64,000 nt of DNA from NCBI GenBank assembly GCA_002633005.1, contig NMRA01000299.1, forward strand, positions 186,001 to 250,000, written 5' to 3'. The DNA is from Phoronis australis (taxonomy: Eukaryota > Phoronida > Phoronidae). Numbering within the stretch: the stretch's first letter is position 1; each line of letters opens with the position of its first letter. This document shows positions 57,153 through 64,000 of the stretch, piece after piece. The notes beneath the pieces are model-generated. The model was given only the letters and a program-made list of their open reading frames with translations, searched no databases and was not told the DNA's origin. Both the position numbers and the translations under genes were made by a program.

Positions 57153-57632
57153 CTGGAAATTAATAAATATCAAAAATCCTTGTACAATAGAAACATTAAC
57201 TTGATATGAATACTTGAAGGCCTGTTCTAAGTCCATTCTAAGGCTTCAAAACCAAATCATAAAAAAGTTACATTTTGACTCAGACAGATTTACGCAGCAA
57301 ACACACAACACTAAGGTAACTCTTTTGCCCAGTCCACATAACTCTGTTCTCATGTTTTGAAAAAAAAAATAATCACTCTCTTCTGTCCACGTATCCACTG
57401 AATTCGAAAACCACTGAAAAAAAACTTTTTGAAAATGCAAAGGATACAATTTCTGTTCACACGAAAGTATCTACTGAATTCGAAAATGAAAAATCCAAAC
57501 TTCTGAAAATGCTCTACAGAGTGGGATTTGTAATCTTTTCTTTTACACATATAACTTCTACCCACAAACAAAAATGCACATTTAGTGGAATCGCTGACAC
57601 GTTGGTTCTACTAGTATATCTTTGTGAACTGG
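57153..57632. other. Sequence upstream of exon 1, no recognised features
   Basis: AT-rich and polyA/T-rich. No splice-bounded coding segment seen. Confidence 0.45.
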
Positions 57633-58933
57633 CAACAAGAGTAACGCAGAGCATTGAAATGCGCCCATGAATGCACCGCAAATAAAGTGCTTCAGAATCT
57701 AGAGTTGTTCATTTCTATCATAAAATGGCCACTAGATGGTGCAAAACGTCCAATCCATCTGAAAATGGTACACGCCACCCCTTCTTTAATAGAACGTTAT
57801 TCCCCAAATTTCATAAAAATCTGTCAACAAACTTCCGAGAAACAAAGGAAAGCGGAAAAAATGAAATTCCCACAAGTGGACACTGCGTCTGCCTCAAAGT
57901 CGTCGTCTATTGTTAGCTTCATACAAATACACTTACAAAATTAAATAAAGATCCTGCAGTGGGTTCAGGAGATATAGCTATGGCCACAAAACCACCACTA
58001 GGAGGTGCCACAGTAACCGAAGTTATCAGCGTAACCGTCCTCTTCACACTGAGTACATGCCAATTTTCAAAATCATCCTTACAATGGTTTGGTTGATAGA
58101 GGGGTGGACTCGAAAACAGTATACATGACAACTAGGTGGCACAAAATACCTCAAATTCATATGAAAATGGGAGGATAGCGTAACCGCAACAATACATGCC
58201 TATATTCCAAACTTTATGAAATTCCGTTGAGGACCTTTGAATATACAGAGGTAAACATAAAAAACTAAAATTGCCACTAGTGGGGGACACTGGTGGTCAG
58301 ATCCCTGCTAAAGTCATCGTCGTTCATTGTCAAAACCATATAAATTAAAATATACTTGCTAAATTTAGTAAAGATCATTCAAACTGTTTAGGAGATACAG
58401 CCATGGCCACAAAAAGACACAAAACTGCCACTAGGAGGCGCCATAGTAGTCGAAGTCGTCGGAAAATCATTGTCAGCCATCCTCTTCATGGTTAGAACAT
58501 ACAAGTCAATTTTCACAATCATCCTTAGAGCAGTTTGGTTGATAGAGGGGTGGACGCCAAAAAACAGACTCGAAAACAGTAAAAATGGCCACTGGGTGGC
58601 GCAAACCACGTCGAATCCATCCGAAAACGAGAGGATAATTTCATCTCACTAATAGATGCCTATGGCTATATTCCAAATTTTATGAAACTACGTTGAGGAC
58701 TTCCAGAAATACAGAGGTAAGCCTAAAAAAATAAAATTGCCACTAGGGGGCACACCAGTAGTTAGAGAGGTCCGAAATTCCTCGTCATCTGTTGTCAGCT
58801 TCATAGGACCACAAGTGCCAAATCTCATCAAGATCCTGTTAGTGGTTTAGGAGATACAGCTGCGGACGCCGGACGCCCGGACAGACAGAGATGACGGCAA
58901 TATGTGACCACATATAAATATGTGGGCGCATAA
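57633..58933 (+). repeat. CTCF-motif array repeat
   Basis: Starts CAAGAGTAACGCAGAGC and ends ATATGTGGGCGCAT. Motif starts 57,729, 57,995, 58,129 (weak), 58,274 (weak), 58,428, 58,589, 58,740; spacing 134-161 bp after the first interval. Same trimer order as the copy at 46.3 kb, with fewer units. Confidence 0.9.
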
Positions 58934-59312
58934 AAACACAACTTCTTCACTATTCTGACATCACCTTTGTACGACCAAATTTGTGAGGATGGAAAACTTT
59001 GAATCCCTTTTACATTGTATTGGCATATTCATGTGGGTGGAGAATTTAACAAAAGTCATAAAAAAACAGAGAACTTGTGTTCAAAACATGAAACAAAAGT
59101 TACATTTTCAAATGAGTTATGTGGACAGAGCCTTAGAGACGGCACTAAAACATTTAAAAATAGCCAAAACCATTTTTCAGGATCTGGGTGTAACTTTCAT
59201 GAAACACCATGAAAAATTGGAATGCTTACCATAGCGATAAAACTCAATGGTACCTAGTAAAGTCTTTTAGAGGTCAAATAGTTGAATTTCGTATCTAGTA
59301 TGTAGCTAACTT

Positions 59313-59820
59313 TTACAAACTAATGAAAGTATGGAAAGCTAAGAAACTCTCGCTGAAAACAAAATTGAGATTGTTCAACTCAAACGTGAAATCAGTACTG
59401 TTATATGGATCAGAGACCTGGACAAACACAAAAACAAACTTCAAGAGACTGAAAACTTTTGTCAATTCATGCCCGAGAAAAAATTTGAGGATACAGTGAC
59501 CAGAAAAGATAAGAAATGAAGAATTGTGGGAAAGAACAGGACAGACACCAGTGGAAGAGGAGATCGGCCGAAGGAAATGGCGCTGGATTGGACATACACT
59601 AAGAAGACCAACAAGTAGCACTTCCAGACACGCATTAAAGTGGAACCCACAGGGTAAACGAAATAGAGGCAGACCACGAATGACCTGGAGAAGATGCATC
59701 ATCGATGACATGGAGAGGTTAGGATACTCGTGGAGACAGCTAGAAAGATTCGCCCAGCACAGAGCAGAATGGAAATCTCTGATTCGTGGCCTATACCCTG
59801 GTAGGGGTGACGGGCACTGA
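59313..59820 (+). mobile_element. Non-LTR retrotransposon 3' end (post-RT domain)
   Basis: Reads VLLYGSETWTNTKTNF, a stop near 59,497, then RKWRWIGHTLRRPTSS, WNPQGKRNRGRPRMTWRR and YSWRQLERFAQHRAEW. This WxGH..R..... RGRP..TWRR signature is the C-terminus of a widespread animal LINE group. It ends with a TGATGATGATG tail just before the N at 59,867. Confidence 0.85.
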
Positions 59821-59867
59821 TGATGATGTAGCTAACCCATTACAAACAATACAAATGAAGTCATGGN

Positions 59868-60510
59868 TCTGACTGTTTCCTAAATATTTTGTATCATGTA
59901 CAAAATATTGGTCCAAATTACTGGGGATGCCTAGCAATAGCAGCATATGATATGCTTTTTCGGTCAGACCTGATTGGAAGATCTTCTTATAATTGGGCAA
60001 GTTATTAAGTACACTTCCGTCTGCATATGGTTTTTCAGATGTATGGATTAATCAAGCATATTTTAACAGTTTTTCCCAGCATGCCATTGATTGTTATTTG
60101 CAAGGCTGGGAATCTGATATAGAATGTAATGCAAAACTGTCTTGCTATGTGTGTGGGGTTTAAAACAACGTATTGTCTAGAGAATTATTTAAAAATAGTT
60201 AGTGAGATCCCACATGTTTTTATCCAGTCTCTGATTCAATTGCGATGCTCAAATCATTCATAACTTGTGGAAAGAGATCGCCACACAAATATTCCCTATG
60301 AAAATAGGTTGTGTTAGTTATGTAATTCGGGATTTGTAAAGGACAAATATCGCCTGGTGTTAGTTTGCAGTGCGTACCAAGGCCTTCAGGGATTAAGTAC
60401 TTCAGCGGTCATTTTCGTCATTCTTCCACAACATCTAAATTAACTCTCATGAGAACTCCGGATGCCCTACTTCTACCCCACGTCCACCATGCTCTCAAGC
60501 GTCACAATTT
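59868..60510 (+). mobile_element. Non-LTR retrotransposon 3' end, second copy
   Basis: Copy of 52,925-53,590, truncated exactly at the single N. Non-coding because of stops. Confidence 0.7.
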
Positions 60511-61251
60511 ATGATCCAGTTTGTAACGCACCTGACAATGTACTGTCCTGCACATGTTATATTTTGGGCCTATGGCCATATGTCAATATTTCAATAAGAT
60601 CTTAAAACATGGTATGAACTGGTTGTACCATTTAATTAGGCCAAACCTCCCAGGATTGAATAGACTTGCAAGCGATTGGATGAATTAAAGTGCACTTAGA
60701 AAATAGACCAATCATTACAGGACTACTGTCATGACATAGCTTGTGAGTTAACTGTTCTAATATGGCTGAGTGCCTATTAAATAGTAAATAGCCGGCACCA
60801 TAATCACGATGCTTTAATCAGCTGTCTGAATTTATGTATTACTCACTTTACAACCTATATGGACACACTCAGATGCAATGAATGAATTCAATGTGAATAT
60901 GTCCCTATAGGTTGTAAACTTAAGTTACTACGACCTATCAAGCTACACCCACACCACAAGTGATGATGTGATTGGCGCTACATTCTGTAGACAAAAGACA
61001 CGCGTAAAAAACGTACAGAATGGAAACAATGAGTTCTATCCCATAATTCAACATTCCAAGATGGCTCACCAATCACTTCACATGTGCGGTCACCATTTCG
61101 TTCGGGTATGGGCACCAAACATACTCCCGAAAACACTTAAAATATTCTACATGTTCTTGCATTATCTTGCTTTTACAAGTTAGAGTTCCTCGTTTCTACA
61201 GAATGCAGTCCTAAAGTTATCAGTGAGCTGCATTTCTGTAATCGACCGGTG

Positions 61252-61325
61252 GTCCCAATAGCCCAGTTGGACTAAAGCAACTGCATGGTTAGCAGAAAGT
61301 TCCAGGTACGATCCCCACTTAGGAC
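61252..61325 (+). ncRNA. tRNA-like sequence, second copy
   Basis: Copy of 54,317-54,390 in the duplicated block. It has the better A-box AGCCCAGTTGG; otherwise identical in structure. Confidence 0.55.
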
Positions 61326-61443
61326 AGAGATCTTTCAGACTACTGTAACAGATAATGTGACTTGACCAACATAGTTACATTATTATTAATGCCTGCACAT
61401 CAACAACATCTTTAACTTTTAAGTTAGTGTTTAAGAAATATAC

Positions 61444-61617
61444 CTCCTCCATTATGGGTTTGATTGAAGTACACTCCTTCTTCGTACAGCACAAACTCCA
61501 CAACAGTGTTAACACGTGTCATGAAAAGCCAATAGGACTCCTTTAGGTCATTCCTCTTGTCTTCCGCACCAGGTGGCAACACAAAACGGTATGTGACATG
61601 AAGTGTGCTGTCAGTGC
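61444..61617 (-). CDS. Second copy of the exon following COR-B
   Basis: Same 174-nt length, splice borders and frame as 54,501-54,674, with one visible amino-acid change (YKEG to YEEG near the 3' end). It reads RFVLPPGAEDKRNDL and ends HNGGG. It lies in the duplicated block that begins at the single N at 59,867, so it may be an assembly duplicate and not a separate exon. Open throughout. Confidence 0.65.
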
Positions 61618-61919
61618 CTGAAATGTCCAAACATGTGCACCACGTAACATGATTGTATATTGAACTTAATTTCATTATAAGTAATTGATAGTCTCTACTT
61701 TTATATTTTTACAATGTAGACAGATAAAAAAACCTATCTGTATCTGCATCTAAATTTGAAGCACGTTCCAATACCTGAAGCAATTTAGTAAAACCTTGTG
61801 CAACTATTTTACTCATTACCAATACCTGCATCCCAATGTATTCTAAACGCACAGAAACTTTTACAAGAACTGAATCTTTTTGCACTTATTGATTATGTCT
61901 CCCAGTGATTAAGAATTCC

Positions 61920-63187
61920 TATCAAATAGATGTTGGAATGCCGTGCAGTTACCGACGAATAAAAATATAAAATAGTAAAACTAGTAAAACTAAAACGACG
62001 AGCGTCGGTACTAAAATATATTAAAATATCCCCACGTTTCGAGCGATGCGCTTTTTGTCAAGGGCGTGCTAGACTGCTGAGTACATGTAAATAGATCTAA
62101 AATAAAATGGCACAGGAGATGCGGATTTCTGTAGAGAAATTAGACTGTTGTCCACTAGGTTCCCTGATAGAGGTTATGAACCACGCTTGGTATCTGACAC
62201 TCTATCCAAGGTACAATCTATTTCTAGGGAGGAACTCCTGGTCCCTAAGGACCAGATGAATAAGCAAGATAAGAACATGTTCATTCCATTTGTCTCTACC
62301 TTTCTTCCCAGTGTGAATAGAACTCTGAATAGGATTTTTGATGAACTCAGTCCGCTGTTAGACAATGAGTACTTAACTAGGGTTTTCCCCTTGAGGCCCC
62401 GTCTGGTCTATAGACATCCTCGCAATCTTAGGAATATGCTAGTTAAAGCAGGTTTACTAAGTTAAACATAGATCACCAAGAGGCTGGCTGTATTAGATGT
62501 GACAAACCCAGGTGCCTGACCTGCACTCACATATCAGGGGAGTCAGTTGTAAGTCGCCATGGTGTCTCATATGAGATCAGAGACAAATTCTCATGCTCGA
62601 GTGCGGGAATTGTTTATCTTATTAGATGTGGTAAATGTCCCCATGCGTGGTTTTTTAGGGAGACAGGTAACTCGTTATGCACGAGAATGAACGGCCACGG
62701 GCAGACGATCCTTCACAATAATAGGGCAATCCCCATTGGGGAACATTTCAACCTCCCAGGCCATAGTACCAGTGACGTCGACGTACTGCTAGTCAAAGGC
62801 GGGCTGTCTGACATTTACGCACGAAGAAAATGCGAGGCCGAATTCATCGCAAAATTTAACAATCATGCCAGAGGCCTAAACAGAGACAGGGGTTCTGTCT
62901 CACTACAAATCTGTAGTGATAGACTCCAGTAGCTACATGTCTCTGTTTGAGTCTCTCTCTCATCATACGTAGGCCTACCCCACTGGTAGTTGCTGTGTCC
63001 TGTAGTGTTCATATTATGTGGTCTCCTGTGCCTTTTTATTTTAGATCCACCTAAATGTACTCAACAGTCTGTAGCACACCCTTGACAAAGAGTGCATTGC
63101 TCAAAACATGGGGATATTTTAATACATTTTAGTACCGATGCTCGTCGTTTTAGTTTTACTAGACAAAAGTTTTACTATTCTATATTT
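61920..63187 (+). mobile_element. Penelope-like element, second copy
   Basis: Same element at the same site (TAAGAATTCC at 61,910-61,919 and 63,188-63,197). The linker frame is intact here (62,148-62,465; SPLLDNEYLTRVF where copy 1 has a stop). The GIY-YIG region is damaged instead: WYFGET reads WFFRET and a stop replaces the residue before RCDKP. Each copy is broken at different sites. Confidence 0.8.
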
Positions 63188-63899
63188 TAAGAATTCCTGC
63201 AAGTTCTGTAGCCCATATTAGCCGGCCTTGAAGATGCCCTTGTCAGACATCTGCAAGACTGCTACGGTAACATCTGTTAGTTGAATTTATAACCATCAGA
63301 GCATGGGTTGCAATATTGCCATTGACCAAGAGCAGTGTGACTTAGAATTTTAATTCATTAAACAAATCGGTAACTCTTGAATAAGTTTCCCCAAAATTAA
63401 TCCCACGAAATTTGATTGAACTCGGAATCCTGGAAAAATTTGTGTCCAATGCAAAAAAAATTATTAGTAAAAAAATAGTCTCAATAAATACTGCAATAAT
63501 TTCAGACAATTTTCACATGGAAATGGCACTTTTGTGTAGAACAGAATAGAATAGAATGTGCTTCATTCCAGACTTACATTTGTCCCTAATAGCTATACAA
63601 TAATGAACTATCCTAACAGCTAAGAGAATAAAACTCTAGAAACCAAACATCTGAGAAAAAATAAGCTTAAGATAGCATGAATAAAATGAATAAAGTATAA
63701 AATGATTGAAATCAATACAAATGAATGCAGGATTCTAAACAAATATCATAGTGTAATCATCTCTCATGTGACAATGAATATCAATCAAAAGAGAATAAAA
63801 CAAACATTAGATGCTTTCAACTTTCTATGGACACCAAGAGTGTGTTTGCAAACTATATGAATTTATTAAAACAGTTTATATTTGTCCACATATAATTAC

Positions 63900-64000
63900 C
63901 AAAGTCGCCCGTGTCCAGCTGCAGAAGTGCAGTTATGGCTCCATATTCCAAAATGGCAGCTTTGACGTAGGTCATCACCACAATGGAGCGGAGATACGTG
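63900..64000 (-). CDS. COR-B-like exon, second copy (runs off right edge)
   Basis: This is the partner of the exon at 56,951-57,152 inside the 6.94-kb-offset duplication. It ends in a GT donor (gtaattat on the minus strand) and reads the COR-B hallmark AILEYGAITALLQLD. Compared with the first copy it shows three substitutions in the last ~33 residues (L to V, D to V, V to A). It is either a true duplicated exon or the other haplotype of the same exon. The acceptor lies beyond the window. Confidence 0.7.

Larger units (their letters stand above)
59868..64000. repeat. Large duplicated block, copy 2 (begins at a single N)
   Basis: Starts one base after the N at 59,867, in the middle of a retrotransposon whose 5' part is present only in copy 1. 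A contig end at the N, with an unmerged haplotype or overlap, explains this more simply than a biological tandem duplication, but the coding differences leave both open. Confidence 0.95.

Noticed and set aside
59313-59820. Host protein with WRWIGHTLRR
   Set aside because: Signature of the C-terminus of a non-LTR retrotransposon; contains a stop and has no splice structure.

Overview
This is a stretch of an AT-rich animal nuclear genome, most likely a marine invertebrate and probably a bilaterian. It has short exons with GT-AG introns, many transposable elements, one 871-base N gap and four single-N joins. There are no operons and no intact prokaryote-like ORFs. The species cannot be named from the sequence.

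The real coding content is nearly all on the minus strand. I could join 33 small exons, from about 57.15 kb down to about 60 bp, by matching splice sites and reading phase. All 32 junctions are phase-compatible and give one open chain of 1,629 codons, open at both window edges. In protein order the chain reads: a COR-B-like segment, a Cys motif, about 190 unrecognised residues, an MBT core plus an MBT-type arm, a possible TIR-like segment, a helical linker, leucine-rich repeats, a canonical Roc GTPase (GLGGAGKT, DFAGQ, THAD), a COR domain, and an unassigned C-terminal domain that leaves the window. The LRR-Roc-COR part (35.6 to 5.6 kb) is an unambiguous Roco-family protein. The sequence to its right is either the first half of one unusually large Roco protein or the end of a tandem Roco paralogue. 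The MBT core (methyl-lysine-reader fold) within this chain is the most unusual observation.

The introns and flanks hold mobile DNA. (1) A dispersed repeat carries same-strand arrays of a motif matching the CTCF core, spaced about 150 bp and organised in trimers of about 450 bp (7.1, 8-11.7, 16.1-17.4, 46.3-48.0, 57.6-58.9 kb). (2) A Penelope-like element (GIY-YIG) with inverted flanking repeats lies at 55.0-56.2 kb and again at 61.9-63.2 kb. (3) Non-LTR retrotransposon remains lie at 24.5-27.1, 52.4-53.6, 59.3-59.8 and 59.9-60.5 kb. (4) A DNA transposon of about 2.7 kb (8,283-10,973) has 13-bp terminal inverted repeats and a 7-bp target duplication. (5) There are also MITEs, a tRNA-derived SINE head, minisatellites and microsatellites.

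Two duplications abut single Ns: 22,577-23,085 with 23,087-23,595, and 52,925 to about 57,057 with 59,868-64,000. Both look like unmerged contig ends or haplotypes, and the second doubles two coding exons. Any gene model here should account for that.
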